A stretch of 55,878 bases of DNA from an uncultured Pirellulaceae bacterium. GTDB lineage: Bacteria; Planctomycetota; Planctomycetia; Pirellulales; Pirellulaceae. Below, one piece after another: positions 1-8,868 of the stretch (its first letter is position 1; each line of letters begins with the position of its first letter). The notes below the pieces were generated by a model that was given only the letters and a program-made list of their open reading frames with translations, was not told the origin of the DNA and searched no databases. The stretch covers positions 1 through 55,878 of the forward strand of contig CALJOA010000063.1 of assembly GCA_937981585.1 (NCBI GenBank), in the 5' to 3' direction. The translations under genes and the position numbers were made by a program.

Positions 1-3
1 GCG

Positions 4-54
4 AAGCTCCTGCTGAGCCAGCGTCATCTGGCACTTCAGGCTCAGCAGGAGCTT
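4..54. terminator. Large inverted repeat, terminator-like
   Basis: Sixteen-base arms (4-19 AAGCTCCTGCTGAGCC and 39-54, its exact complement) flank a 19-base loop that itself can form a small GCCAG/CTGGC stem. The right arm runs into TTT but not a long T-tract. It lies about 100 bases upstream of the first gene, so it probably ends a gene outside the window. It could also be a dispersed palindrome. Strand of action is unknown. Confidence 0.45.
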
Positions 55-153
55 TGCCCTCCTAGGAAGCAATTTGTAAAACGCGGCCTAGCAACCATAA
101 ACCACCAACAGACTAACCGCATTCAACGACAACACAATGCAAGCGAGATTGAA

Positions 154-2754
154 ATGATGACTCAGACCAAAACCAAAAACGCACTCAAGAGCTCAACTCA
201 AACCAGCCGCCTTGCAGCCTCATCGGCACTGGTTGTCGGTTTGTCGATCGCTTTGATCGCATCGACGGTTTCGGCGGACCCGTGTGGAATGGTCCCGCCG
301 ATCTACACCGGTAGCCAATCGCAGATCACGCGAGTTGGCTTGCAAAAGACATACGTATTCCACAAAAACGGTGTCGAAACGTTCGTGATTCGTCCTGGGT
401 TTTCGGGCAACGTCGACACATTTGGGATGTTGATTCCGTTTCCCAATCCACCTGAGCTACGAAAGGTCGCCGACAACACGTTTGAGCAGATTGCCAACGC
501 AGTCGATCCTCCAGAAGTCGTCGTCGACTTACGGTTGCGACGGATGAGGCAGCGCGGCGCTGCAATGGAAGGAGCGATGCCCTCGGTCGCAATGGATTCA
601 GCGATGAAGTTCAAAGCTAAAAACGAAGTCACGGTTCTCAAAGAAGAAGCCGTCGGGATGTACGAGGTTGCTGTTTTGGAAGCCGGCAGTGCCGAGGTGT
701 TGAAGAAGTGGATGGACAAAAACGGATATCAGTATCCAGAGGGGATGGACAAGGTAACCAACGATTACGTTGATCTGGGTTGGTGCTTTGTGGCCGTCAA
801 AACCAAAGTCGGTCAGAAAGACGGCGTTGATCCCCAACCGGGTCAGCGCAAGGTGAAACCTGAGCTTCCCAAAGGCAGTGTCTTTGATGGCAACGTTCAA
901 GGGATGGGGTTCCGATTCAAGTCAGATCACCTGGTCGTTCCGATGCGATTGTCGGCGTTCAACGAAGGCGAACTTCGCAATGTGGTTTACCTGTTGACCG
1001 ACTCACCCAAAAAGATTCGTTCGATTCCTGAAGAGTACGTCGTTCGGCAACTCAAAGGCCAAAAGCTGTTTGACAATGTCTCTAATCCGTTGCCACTGCG
1101 AATCATCGGGGGAACTGAAAAAGACATCCCGCAACACCAGCGCGCGACTTTACCTCAGCGTCGTGATCCGGCTCCTAAAAATGGAGTCGCCAAGGACTTG
1201 TTCGCTTCTGATTTGCTGGCCGTTTCAACAGGCAATCTTTCACTCAAGCATGAGGAGGAAGAGAAAGAGTTGCTTCGAATCGGAGAGCACTTTGGACTTC
1301 GCGGCGAAGCGATGGACAAAGAAAACAGTTTGGCGTTGGTCGATGCACGCAAAAAGACGACCGCCGAAGGTTTGGACATGCTCAAAGGCATGACACTGAC
1401 ACTTGTGGACGGAGATTTCCCTCGCGAAGTCATCGCTAAAGATAACCTTACTTTCGCCGATTATGCGATGCCTCGCAGCCGTAACAACAATCTTAACTAT
1501 GACGCCAATGCGTTTGGGCCTGGGAAAAAGAAAGACGGTGTTTTGAAGCTTGGAGCCATCGATTGGGCGGACGTGGATCAACAAATCGCCAATCGACAAC
1601 GAAACGTCAATTTTGGGCTCTACGGGTTGATTGGAGTTGGGATGCTGGGAATGCTTGGAACTCTTGTTTACCGGCGTCCTTCGGCTGGGGCAAAAGTTGC
1701 CATCGTTGTGGCGGTCGCAGTCGGAATGCTTGCCGGCTCGGCAATGGCAAATGACAAAGTCGCCGCCGTAGTGAGTGACAATGACATGATTGCCAAGCTA
1801 GAAAACTCAAAGACCGCTCACAGCGCTATCGAATCGATTGTTTCGTTCACCAAGGAAAGCGAATCCAATCGCGAGAAAATGATCAAAGATTTGCTCGCCG
1901 TTACCACGAAGGACGAGAGCCTTGCCAAACGCGGCTGGGCGATCGCAGCGTTGGGCGCCGTGGGTGGGCAGGACGTTGATGAGTATTTGCTTAACCTGCA
2001 TGCCGACCAAAATCAGAAACGAGTAGTCAGAACTTGGGCCGCGGCGGCCAGAGTTTCTAACACCCGGACGGTCAATGGTTTGATCGAAAAAGCCAACTTG
2101 ATTAAAGAGTTCCCGGCGCTTGGTCGTCCGATTGGGATGCGAATCGTCGAAAAGATGACCAGCGACTCTGAATCGGCGGATCCTGAAAAGGTGATGGGAG
2201 TAACGCAAAAGGTTCCTCAGTTGCAGGCAGCGTTGGCTCCAATGATCATTGCGTTTGGACCTGAGAAGCTTGGCAAAGTGATGCTTTCGGCTCAGGACCA
2301 GAACGTTCGCCGAATCGCGGCAGGTTACATGGGAGCCGTCGCGCAACAGGGCGGCGAGGGCGCAGCAGAGGTTGCCAATGCCGTCAAAGCCCAGCTCAAA
2401 TTTGACAACACTGCCAAGGACGTGCCTTGGAGCAATGGACCGCTGTTCGTGCCCGGTATTCAATGGTCAAAAGAAAACGCGACCGGGCTGGTTGGCAACC
2501 TGATTCGCTGGAATCTGTGGTGCGATATCAACGGTAAGAAGCAACAACAGCAACAGATCCACAACAACATTCGCAGTCTTGGTTTGGCGCGAGCGGCCGG
2601 CTACACATCCCCTGGTTGGAACAACGTGGACTGTGTCAGTTGGCTTCAGTCGTGGGGCAGCGTGGTCGGCAAAGCCGGCATTGAAGAGATTCTTCAAGAG
2701 CAAAACGTGCTTGGGAATCAAAAGTACGACTCGGCGCTTGATGGATTGAAGTAG
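154..2754 (+). CDS. DUF2330-like exported protein with internal membrane segments
   Basis: This is an 866-residue protein with an N-terminal signal peptide (hydrophobic stretch about residues 22-40, cleavage near VSA-DP). The mature N-terminus begins DPCGMVPP and is followed by a beta-rich region with phrases such as FGMLIPFPNPPEL, resembling DUF2330 proteins from memory. Residues about 490-535 contain two hydrophobic segments (GLYGLIGVGMLGMLGTLVY and a second ending GSAMA), so the protein looks like an exported N-terminal domain, a membrane hairpin and a C-terminal helical, HEAT-like domain. The second segment resembles another signal peptide (GSAMA-ND), which could mean two fused exported modules. 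Function is unknown. The ATG doublet at the start (MMTQ) leaves a 3-base uncertainty. No operon partner is evident. Confidence 0.7.
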   Translation: MMTQTKTKNALKSSTQTSRLAASSALVVGLSIALIASTVSADPCGMVPPIYTGSQSQITRVGLQKTYVFHKNGVETFVIRPGFSGNVDTFGMLIPFPNPPELRKVADNTFEQIANAVDPPEVVVDLRLRRMRQRGAAMEGAMPSVAMDSAMKFKAKNEVTVLKEEAVGMYEVAVLEAGSAEVLKKWMDKNGYQYPEGMDKVTNDYVDLGWCFVAVKTKVGQKDGVDPQPGQRKVKPELPKGSVFDGNVQGMGFRFKSDHLVVPMRLSAFNEGELRNVVYLLTDSPKKIRSIPEEYVVRQLKGQKLFDNVSNPLPLRIIGGTEKDIPQHQRATLPQRRDPAPKNGVAKDLFASDLLAVSTGNLSLKHEEEEKELLRIGEHFGLRGEAMDKENSLALVDARKKTTAEGLDMLKGMTLTLVDGDFPREVIAKDNLTFADYAMPRSRNNNLNYDANAFGPGKKKDGVLKLGAIDWADVDQQIANRQRNVNFGLYGLIGVGMLGMLGTLVYRRPSAGAKVAIVVAVAVGMLAGSAMANDKVAAVVSDNDMIAKLENSKTAHSAIESIVSFTKESESNREKMIKDLLAVTTKDESLAKRGWAIAALGAVGGQDVDEYLLNLHADQNQKRVVRTWAAAARVSNTRTVNGLIEKANLIKEFPALGRPIGMRIVEKMTSDSESADPEKVMGVTQKVPQLQAALAPMIIAFGPEKLGKVMLSAQDQNVRRIAAGYMGAVAQQGGEGAAEVANAVKAQLKFDNTAKDVPWSNGPLFVPGIQWSKENATGLVGNLIRWNLWCDINGKKQQQQQIHNNIRSLGLARAAGYTSPGWNNVDCVSWLQSWGSVVGKAGIEEILQEQNVLGNQKYDSALDGLK

Positions 2755-3221
2755 GTTGAACAGACAATTGAGGAATCTCTCCCTCACAACCTCGGTCGGG
2801 ATAGCTAACGTTTGCCACCAGGGGGCTGCGACCTAGCTGGTTAGAGTATGAGACAGGATTCACATGATCAAAAGGATGTTGCGCGCAAGGGCGCCTGCCG
2901 ACGCCCGCAGTCATGTCGATCATGTTCATCCTGTCAACAACCTTCCTATCTGCCCCTATCCCACATAGGCTCATTTTCGTAGGCGCGCTGGCGAGCTAAT
3001 TCTCGGTAGGATCGTCCGCTAAATTGACCAATTGAAGACTTCAATTCAAATCTGCGGGTTCTCACGATAAAACATCGGCTATTGACGATTATGTGACGGC
3101 CGACACTTAATTATTCCGAATCCAAACGGGGCTCGTCGGGTTATAATCTAGGCGGGATGTGTGCATGGTCACTGATGCCGCGATCAACTGTTCTTTTCGT
3201 GACGGAATTGGATTTCGATAA
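2755..3221. other. Intergenic region with a palindromic element
   Basis: No convincing gene is seen in these 467 bases. The main structure is the inverted repeat at 2852-2935, listed separately. The stretch nearest the protease gene is AT-richer and may hold its promoter, but no clear -35/-10 pair was identified. Confidence 0.5.
2852..2935. repeat. Imperfect long inverted repeat
   Basis: Left arm 2852-2869 (GACAGGATTCACATGATC) and right arm 2918-2935 (GATCATGTTCATCCTGTC) match at 16 of 18 positions when one is reverse-complemented. The interior holds a further GC-rich pairing (GGGCG with CGCCC). It looks like a dispersed intergenic palindrome or a bidirectional terminator-like structure, without T-tracts. 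Confidence 0.6.
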
Positions 3222-4661
3222 ATGGAAACTGGGAGAGATTCTGGATCCGAAGAGCTGCGGCCACGAGGCTTGCAACAGGGCGAGAGGTCCGTTCCTCCAG
3301 TTCGACCGTTGGGGCGACTTTCGTCCAACACTCCCACTCCCACTCCCACTCCCACTCCCCAAACGACCAAGCAGGACTTTGGCGGTTCAGCACCCCCTTC
3401 GAGCCCAAAGGTTTACAAACCGGCTCCCAAGATGTCTCAAAGAGAATCGGCTCTCGCTGCCCGTCCGACCTCGGCTCCACGAGCCGTACGATCTGAGCCG
3501 GAACAACAATCAGTAACCAAACAACCCAGCCCACCTCCCCCCAGTGGGCTTGGCGGGCTTTACTTTTTACTGGCAACGACTGCATTGATGTGCGGCATTT
3601 GGTTCATCGGTCCAAGGCTGGTTCAGGAATACCACTACGCTGCGACGGTTGGAAAGTTACGCGGTGAGTACGACAATGCGGTGGTCCAATTGGAAAAGCA
3701 GCCGCTTCACAACGTTTCGCGGGCGTATCAATTGGTCGCGCAAAAAATTCGGCCTTCGGTTGTGAGTATCAATGCGGTCAAGCGTCGGTTTGAAGAAGCC
3801 GGTCTTGGTTCGGGTGTGATCATGTCCGAAGACGGCTACATCATGACCAATGCTCACGTGCTGGAGAATGCGACTCGTTTCTTTGTTGAGCTTCACGATC
3901 GACGACGATTCGAAGCGCACTTGATCGGTACTGATTCGATTAGCGACCTCGCGGTCTTGAAGATCGACGCGCCGGCACTAATCCCGGCGATGTGGGGCGA
4001 AAGCGACGATGTTGATGTCGGCTCGATTGTCTGGGCGATCGGAAGCCCCTATGGTTTCCAGCAAACGGTGACGTCTGGAATTCTCAGTGGGAAGGACCGA
4101 CCGGGAGATCCACAGCATAATAAACAAAGCTTGCTTCAAACCGACGCGGCGGTTAATCCGGGTAACAGTGGTGGTCCGTTGGTCGATGCTCAGGGGCGAG
4201 TCATCGGCATCAACACGTCAATTTTTGGCGAGACATTTCAAGGAATCAGCTTTGCGGTACCAAGTGCGACTGCTCGTTTCGTTTTTACGGAGTTGATCGA
4301 GAACAACAAAGTCACACGGGGCTACCTGGGCGTGCTTCCTTCCGAGGTTGATCACGACGATGCAGTTCGTTTGCAATTGCCCGACCTCGATGGTGCCAAG
4401 CTTGCATCGGTAGTCTCGGGCTCCCCGGCGTATCAGGCGGGTATCCGGCCCTACGATATTATCCGGACCTGGGACGGGATTCACATCAGGGAATTCCGCG
4501 ACCTGTTTCGACTTGCCGAAACAACTCCTCCCAACACAAGGGTCGAGATCACTTTGTTGCGTGCTGGTAAAGAGCACCGCACGATGGTCACGGTTGGTAC
4601 TCTTCCAGATCCGGGGATGATGGTACCGGCATATTCAAACCAGCGCTTTGAGGATAACTGA
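3222..4661 (+). CDS. HtrA/DegP-type serine protease, membrane anchored
   Basis: This is a trypsin-fold protease of the HtrA family (479 residues) for envelope protein quality control. After a Pro/Thr-rich, probably disordered cytoplasmic N-terminus (1-110), one transmembrane helix spans about 112-130. The catalytic triad is His212 (TNAHVL), Asp242 (SDLAVLKID) and Ser316 (NPGNSGGPL). A single PDZ domain follows at about 365-460 (GYLGVLPSEV, SPAYQAGIRPYDII). The N-terminal linker contains five tandem CACTCC units read as Thr-Pro repeats. The start at 3222 has no strong ribosome binding site; the Met at residue 71 is a possible later start and would keep the membrane helix. Family assignment is firm; substrates are unknown. 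It is not visibly in an operon. Confidence 0.9.
   Translation: METGRDSGSEELRPRGLQQGERSVPPVRPLGRLSSNTPTPTPTPTPQTTKQDFGGSAPPSSPKVYKPAPKMSQRESALAARPTSAPRAVRSEPEQQSVTKQPSPPPPSGLGGLYFLLATTALMCGIWFIGPRLVQEYHYAATVGKLRGEYDNAVVQLEKQPLHNVSRAYQLVAQKIRPSVVSINAVKRRFEEAGLGSGVIMSEDGYIMTNAHVLENATRFFVELHDRRRFEAHLIGTDSISDLAVLKIDAPALIPAMWGESDDVDVGSIVWAIGSPYGFQQTVTSGILSGKDRPGDPQHNKQSLLQTDAAVNPGNSGGPLVDAQGRVIGINTSIFGETFQGISFAVPSATARFVFTELIENNKVTRGYLGVLPSEVDHDDAVRLQLPDLDGAKLASVVSGSPAYQAGIRPYDIIRTWDGIHIREFRDLFRLAETTPPNTRVEITLLRAGKEHRTMVTVGTLPDPGMMVPAYSNQRFEDN
3329..3358 (+). repeat. Hexanucleotide microsatellite (CACTCC)x5
   Basis: Five perfect tandem CACTCC units lie inside the protease gene and encode Thr-Pro dipeptides in its N-terminal linker. 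Unit-number change keeps the frame and alters linker length only. Confidence 0.9.
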
Positions 4662-5216
4662 GCACTGTTTGACAATTCCTTTGGACTGAGCGGCCAAGGG
4701 CACTACTTTAGATTTGATCTATAGCAAAACCGATTTCTTGGGACCGTCGACTATTTAGTCACTCCCCCGTAGGCGGGAGTCCAGTGAAGCGCCATAAGAC
4801 TGGATTCCCTCCCACGCGGGAATGACGTTCTAGCGCTCTGCCGCAGCTTAATATTCGAGTAGATTGGCATGGCCACGCGCAGCGTTGGCCATGCCAAGTC
4901 TTACCTAACCAGAACAGCCAACGTCGGCGGTAATGTCATCCTGTTCGGCACGTCCGGAATCAGGCTTCGATTCGAGCGGCTTAATTCTCGCTTTGCGTGC
5001 AACGAGTACACCTGTCAGATCGATAACACCTTGTGCAGCCGCGCCAAAAGTGCGCCTCAGGCAAAAGACTCCAACAAGGATGTTTCGTCGGCCATGCCCC
5101 GCCAGCAGCCCAACAAAAAATCAACTTCTAAATCAGCCAACCGCTGTGCGCCAAAAGCAGATCAGGTTGCTGGCCAAGTACCCAATGAGCCAATGCGAGC
5201 CGGTCAAAATAGCAGG
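4662..5216. other. Intergenic region upstream of the GMC gene
   Basis: These 555 bases hold one copy of the dispersed ~80 bp palindromic element (4746-4827). The reading frame of the downstream gene is open back to 4869, so part of this stretch could be a longer N-terminus. The residues it would encode are low in recognisable features and precede a perfect Tat signal, so I read it as noncoding. Confidence 0.4.
4746..4827. repeat. Dispersed palindromic element, copy A
   Basis: The element contains GTCGACTATTTAGTCACTCC, then an AGGCGGGAGTCCAGTGAAGC core, then GACTGGATTCC and a closing GCGGGAATGACG. The ends are near-complementary (GTCACTCCC and GGGAATGAC), so it can fold end to end. The same architecture recurs at 29931-30000 and 37757-37838. 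It resembles the dRS3-type ATTCCC...GGGAAT repeats known from other bacteria. Confidence 0.75.
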
Positions 5217-7070
5217 ATGAATCGGCGCGCAATTCTCAAGACCGCGGCAGCCGGCGTGGCGATGGGTGTGGCCTCAAAACTGAACTCAGCCAGCGGCCAA
5301 CAGCCGCAGAAGCTTGTCCAACTAGGAGGAAGGTCCAAGCAAAAAAACAACACGCCGCTTAAGCAGCGTGCGATCGACGACTATAGACGCAGCTTTGCTC
5401 ATTTTGGTGGCCAGCTATCGAGCCCGATTCGTGAACTGTTCTTGACGGCCAAGGATAAGAACCGGGTTCACTTTGGCGTTGTCGTGATTGGATCCGGCTA
5501 CGGTGCGTCCATCGCTGCTGCCAAGCTATCGCAAAAACTCCGCACGGGAAATCGGATCTGTATCCTCGAGCGTGGTAAGGAATGGATCCCCGGAACGTTC
5601 AATGACCAGATGCCCAAAGTGTTCGCAAACTCACGCGCGATCATGGCGGGGCCAACCAAGGGGCAGGTCATCCAGCCGCTGGGGCTGTTCAATATTCAGA
5701 TGAACGATGAAGTCAACATTCTCTCCGGCAATGGACTGGGCGGAGGTTCATTAGTCAACGCGAGCATCGCGCTGCGGCCGCACCGGGAAGTGTTTCAAAA
5801 AGAGCGCTGGCCAATGGCGCTCAAGAATATCGAAACGCTGGGACCCTACTACGACCAAGTCGCTCGGGCTTTGAGCTTGAGCCGTACGCCGATGGACCAG
5901 ACGCCCAAAGTCCGATCGCGACGTTTAGCCGCGGCGCGAATGAGCAGCAATCCGAGCTTCTTTGATCTCTCCCACCTCTCGGTGACGTATGACCACCGAT
6001 ACTTGGATCAGCAAATGCGAAATCCTCAAGGAGTGGTTCAGCGTCCTTGCACACTTTGCGGGGACTGCATCACGGGTTGTAACGTCGGGGCAAAAAACAC
6101 GTTGCAGTACAATTACTTGCCCGTGGCTCGACACAACGGAACTGAGATCTTCACGCAATGCGAAGTCAATTCAATTGAAAAGCGACAGGGATACTATCGC
6201 ATTCATATGACTTATATTGACGACCAGTACAACAAGATCACACGTCATCCAGTCAGCATCAATACGCAAATGGTGGTCGTTGGAGCCGGTAGTCCGGCGA
6301 GTGCCTCAATCCTGATGGATTCTCAAACGACTAACTTTCAGTTTTCGCCGAAACTAGGATTCGACTGGTCTGGCAACGGCGATCTGATTGGCTTCGTCGT
6401 CGATCTGCCACCGGGCAACAATATTAAGGGATTCGGGGCCCATTCTTCTCCCGATGGTCGACCCGTCGGGCCAACCGTTCAAACATCGCTTAACTTTTAT
6501 CGCGATATTGAGCTTCGGCGGCGTTTGCTGATTCAAGACGCCGGGATTCCCAAGGGCGTTGTACCGCTTTTCAAAGCGCTCTTGGGTGATCGAAATCTGG
6601 ACAACTCGATGGTGATGCTGGGAATGGGCCACGATGGCGCCAACGGGAAGATCATCAAGAAGGATGGACGCTGGCAAGTCAAATGGGAAGGCCACAAAGA
6701 CAGCGAGTACCGCAAAATGGTCTTTGGCGAGTTTGAACGACTGGCCCAGGCTCACGGCGGGCGGTACAAACGGCTCAAAGCCTTCGGCCCCAACCTTGTG
6801 ACCGTTCATCCGTTGGGTGGATGTGGCATGTCGGACAATCCGCAGATGGGGCCAACCAATCATTTGGGCCAGGTCTACGACCTACAAGGCGGAGGCTACA
6901 TCGATCCCAACACCGGCATGCCCAGCGTACATCATGGATTGTATGTGGCAGACGGTTCAGTGATTCCAACCGCACTCGGCGTCAATCCGTACATGACAAT
7001 CGGTGCGATTTCGCAGCGAATCGCGCATCACATTGTCAACAATCCGGCGCACGCCAATCTGTTTGGCTGA
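5217..7070 (+). CDS. GMC-family FAD oxidoreductase (cholesterol-oxidase-like), Tat-exported
   Basis: This is a flavoprotein oxidoreductase of the glucose-methanol-choline family, about 617 residues from the chosen start. The start at 5217 gives a textbook Tat signal (MNRRAILKTAAAGVAMGVA). The frame is open upstream to ATGs at 5094 and 4869, but that extension looks noncoding. The FAD dinucleotide motif VVIGSGYGAS is at about residues 89-98. A CTLCGDCITGC cysteine cluster followed by GAKNTLQYNYL is characteristic of the cholesterol-oxidase-like branch, and the C-terminal GMC signature includes VHPLGGCGMSDNP and a final GVNPYMTIGA stretch. Export with bound FAD is expected. The substrate cannot be deduced; an alcohol or sterol-like compound is usual for the family. 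It stands alone, without a cytochrome or subunit partner beside it. Confidence 0.88.
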   Translation: MNRRAILKTAAAGVAMGVASKLNSASGQQPQKLVQLGGRSKQKNNTPLKQRAIDDYRRSFAHFGGQLSSPIRELFLTAKDKNRVHFGVVVIGSGYGASIAAAKLSQKLRTGNRICILERGKEWIPGTFNDQMPKVFANSRAIMAGPTKGQVIQPLGLFNIQMNDEVNILSGNGLGGGSLVNASIALRPHREVFQKERWPMALKNIETLGPYYDQVARALSLSRTPMDQTPKVRSRRLAAARMSSNPSFFDLSHLSVTYDHRYLDQQMRNPQGVVQRPCTLCGDCITGCNVGAKNTLQYNYLPVARHNGTEIFTQCEVNSIEKRQGYYRIHMTYIDDQYNKITRHPVSINTQMVVVGAGSPASASILMDSQTTNFQFSPKLGFDWSGNGDLIGFVVDLPPGNNIKGFGAHSSPDGRPVGPTVQTSLNFYRDIELRRRLLIQDAGIPKGVVPLFKALLGDRNLDNSMVMLGMGHDGANGKIIKKDGRWQVKWEGHKDSEYRKMVFGEFERLAQAHGGRYKRLKAFGPNLVTVHPLGGCGMSDNPQMGPTNHLGQVYDLQGGGYIDPNTGMPSVHHGLYVADGSVIPTALGVNPYMTIGAISQRIAHHIVNNPAHANLFG

Positions 7071-7454
7071 GAGATTTCGGTTCACTGCCAGTGCTACAAC
7101 TTGCTTTGGCCGCTTGTTGGCCGAGATTTCGGTTTGACTAAACGCTGCAGCCGGAATAAAACTAGGCCTGCGTGTCTGTTGGCGAGTGAGCTCCGCGAGG
7201 GGGAGCCGTGAAGTGGGTCAGGCCTTAACCGGAGCAGCCCTAAGCGGGGTACTCTTGTGCGGAGCTCTCTCCCCCACAGACTTTTTTTGTGCACCCAACC
7301 CCGGCTAATCCGGTCGAAAAGCCTCCAGCGGAAACACTTGGGATTTGCAGCTCCACCGATGTAAACGCCCCGGTTGCGATCTCTTCACGCTTCAATGGAC
7401 TCCCGCTTCCGGAGAGTGACTGAATGAATATTGGCCTGCGAGGCAAGCGTTTAG
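7071..7454. other. Convergent intergenic region
   Basis: This region separates the plus-strand GMC gene from a minus-strand cluster. A 12-base direct repeat GAGATTTCGGTT occurs at 7071-7082 and 7123-7134. Segments GTCTGT near 7173 and ACAGAC followed by seven T residues near 7277-7287 could pair over about 100 bases, a possible but weak terminator. No gene seen. Confidence 0.35.
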
Positions 7455-8174
7455 CTACTGCTGCACCTGGACCGCTGAGGCACCAAGCGACTTTTTTGCC
7501 TCCGCCAACTCCGACTTGGCGATTTCCAAATTACTGGCCGCTCGATCCATGACTGTTTGACTGATCGAACCGGACTGCAAGAGCTTGGATGCGAGACGAT
7601 GTTCCTTTTCAGCCGACTCGAATTTCGAAGTCGCGGCGTTGATAAGCTGGATTTGTCTCTGGGCGTCAGAAATGCTTTCCGCCGCTTTGAGCCGAGACTG
7701 GGCGACATCGCGAGCGGTTCGGGCGCGTTGATACGCGAGTTGGGAAGCCGAACCACGCTGGTAGAGGCTCTTGGTTACCTCCAATTCCTGGCTTCGGTAG
7801 TTAAAAACGATTTTGGCTCGCATCAAAGAGTTTTGTTGCTTCAGCTCCGGCGAGACCAAATCCGAAAGCTCCAGGATGGCGAGCCGTTTGAATAGCTCGG
7901 CGTCACGCAATTCCTTCCGACTGGACGAGCCTCTTTGGCTGAGTTTTTTTACGGTTTCAAATTTCTTTTTTGCCGATTTGGCTTTCTCTCGCGCTCTGGT
8001 TATCGAAGCGTCTGAGGCGTTGTCCGCTTCATTCTTAAACGGACGCTCGCCAAACTGAGCGTGAACTGTACCGGAGAAAAAAACGATCGCGAAAACTGGG
8101 GCCATGACCAGAAGCGACTTCAAGACCCAAAACACGATCCTGGAATTAGAAACTGGTTTTTTCCATCTAAACAT
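7455..8174 (-). CDS. Exported coiled-coil protein with repeated alpha-hairpin motifs
   Basis: The function is unrecognised. From the ATG at 8174 (GTG at 8183 is an alternative) the protein has about 239 residues. An N-terminal hydrophobic segment (VFWVLKSLLVMAPVFAIVFF) ends at a plausible signal peptidase site, VHA-QF. The rest is almost all charged helix. A motif recurs three times: LSQRGSSSRKELRDAE, LYQRGSASQLAYQRAR and LLQSGSISQTVMDRAA. This phrase is typical of the helical hairpin of HlyD/RND periplasmic adaptors and TolC-like proteins, where a gly-ser turn separates two helices. The lipoyl and beta-barrel domains of true adaptors are absent. It is the last gene of the minus-strand cluster, 200 bases after its neighbour. 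Confidence 0.65.
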   Translation of the reverse strand: MFRWKKPVSNSRIVFWVLKSLLVMAPVFAIVFFSGTVHAQFGERPFKNEADNASDASITRAREKAKSAKKKFETVKKLSQRGSSSRKELRDAELFKRLAILELSDLVSPELKQQNSLMRAKIVFNYRSQELEVTKSLYQRGSASQLAYQRARTARDVAQSRLKAAESISDAQRQIQLINAATSKFESAEKEHRLASKLLQSGSISQTVMDRAASNLEIAKSELAEAKKSLGASAVQVQQ

Positions 8175-8394
8175 CTGATTCACTTTGTGTTCTTCCTATC
8201 AAATGCGAAGCAGGAAAGGTTTTGAATTGAATTCGAACTTGCAGCGCCCTTCGGTGGACCATGATAACAGGACGCGCCAGCGATGGAACGTCATACCAGA
8301 AATCTCTCGCTCACGCTTGGGCAACCAATCAACTTGTAAGTTCAGGCCGATTCAATCAAATGTACCTCGGCCCGTCCAGCCGTTAGAGTTTGAT

Positions 8395-8820
8395 CTACTC
8401 GGTTCCGTCGATCACGACTCTAGCGCCGGCTTTGGTCCACACGTAACCTTCAATTTGATCGGACGTGATTCCTAGATGACGCTTCAGGTAGATTTCAAAC
8501 GGATCTTGTTTCTTGAGCGGCCAAAATGGAGTGACACGATATTGTATCTGGTTTTTCTGACCCGATTTGATCTGAATAATTTTTGGCCGGTCGATGTTGC
8601 GGACTTCACACACAAACGGCAGTTCATTCGGCTTGGGTAAATCGTGGCCGACAAAGTTCCCCCACAGTCGCCCCGAAACCAAATGGTCTTCATTGAGCTT
8701 CAGTTCGTTTTCCAAAACCTCAAACTCGGCTGTTCCCATTCCGATCTGAGTGGTCAACGCGAGTAGCGCAGCGGCCAAGCCAACCAAAACCAACATCTTC
8801 TTGAGGCTGATACGAAACAT
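8395..8820 (-). CDS. Small exported or membrane-anchored hypothetical protein
   Basis: No family was recognised. From the ATG at 8820 (MFRISLKKMLV; a TTG three codons upstream is less likely) the protein has 141 residues with a signal-anchor at about 9-25 (VLVGLAAALLALTTQIGMG). The soluble part is beta-like with Pro and Lys residues and no cysteine pair. It follows the ZnuA-like gene by about 50 bases in the same direction, so the two may be cotranscribed, but nothing in the sequence ties it to metal uptake. Confidence 0.6.
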   Translation of the reverse strand: MFRISLKKMLVLVGLAAALLALTTQIGMGTAEFEVLENELKLNEDHLVSGRLWGNFVGHDLPKPNELPFVCEVRNIDRPKIIQIKSGQKNQIQYRVTPFWPLKKQDPFEIYLKRHLGITSDQIEGYVWTKAGARVVIDGTE

Positions 8821-8868
8821 TTGACTCAATCACCGAGCGAAAACCATACGCGCCAACATTCTATTTGC

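Noticed and set aside
303..719. Open minus-strand frames inside the DUF2330-like gene
   Set aside because: They are shadows of the plus-strand gene, with no family resemblance and no start context.
4869..5216. N-terminal extension of the GMC oxidoreductase from the ATG at 4869
   Set aside because: The frame is open, but a complete Tat signal begins at 5217 and the extension reads as low-information sequence.
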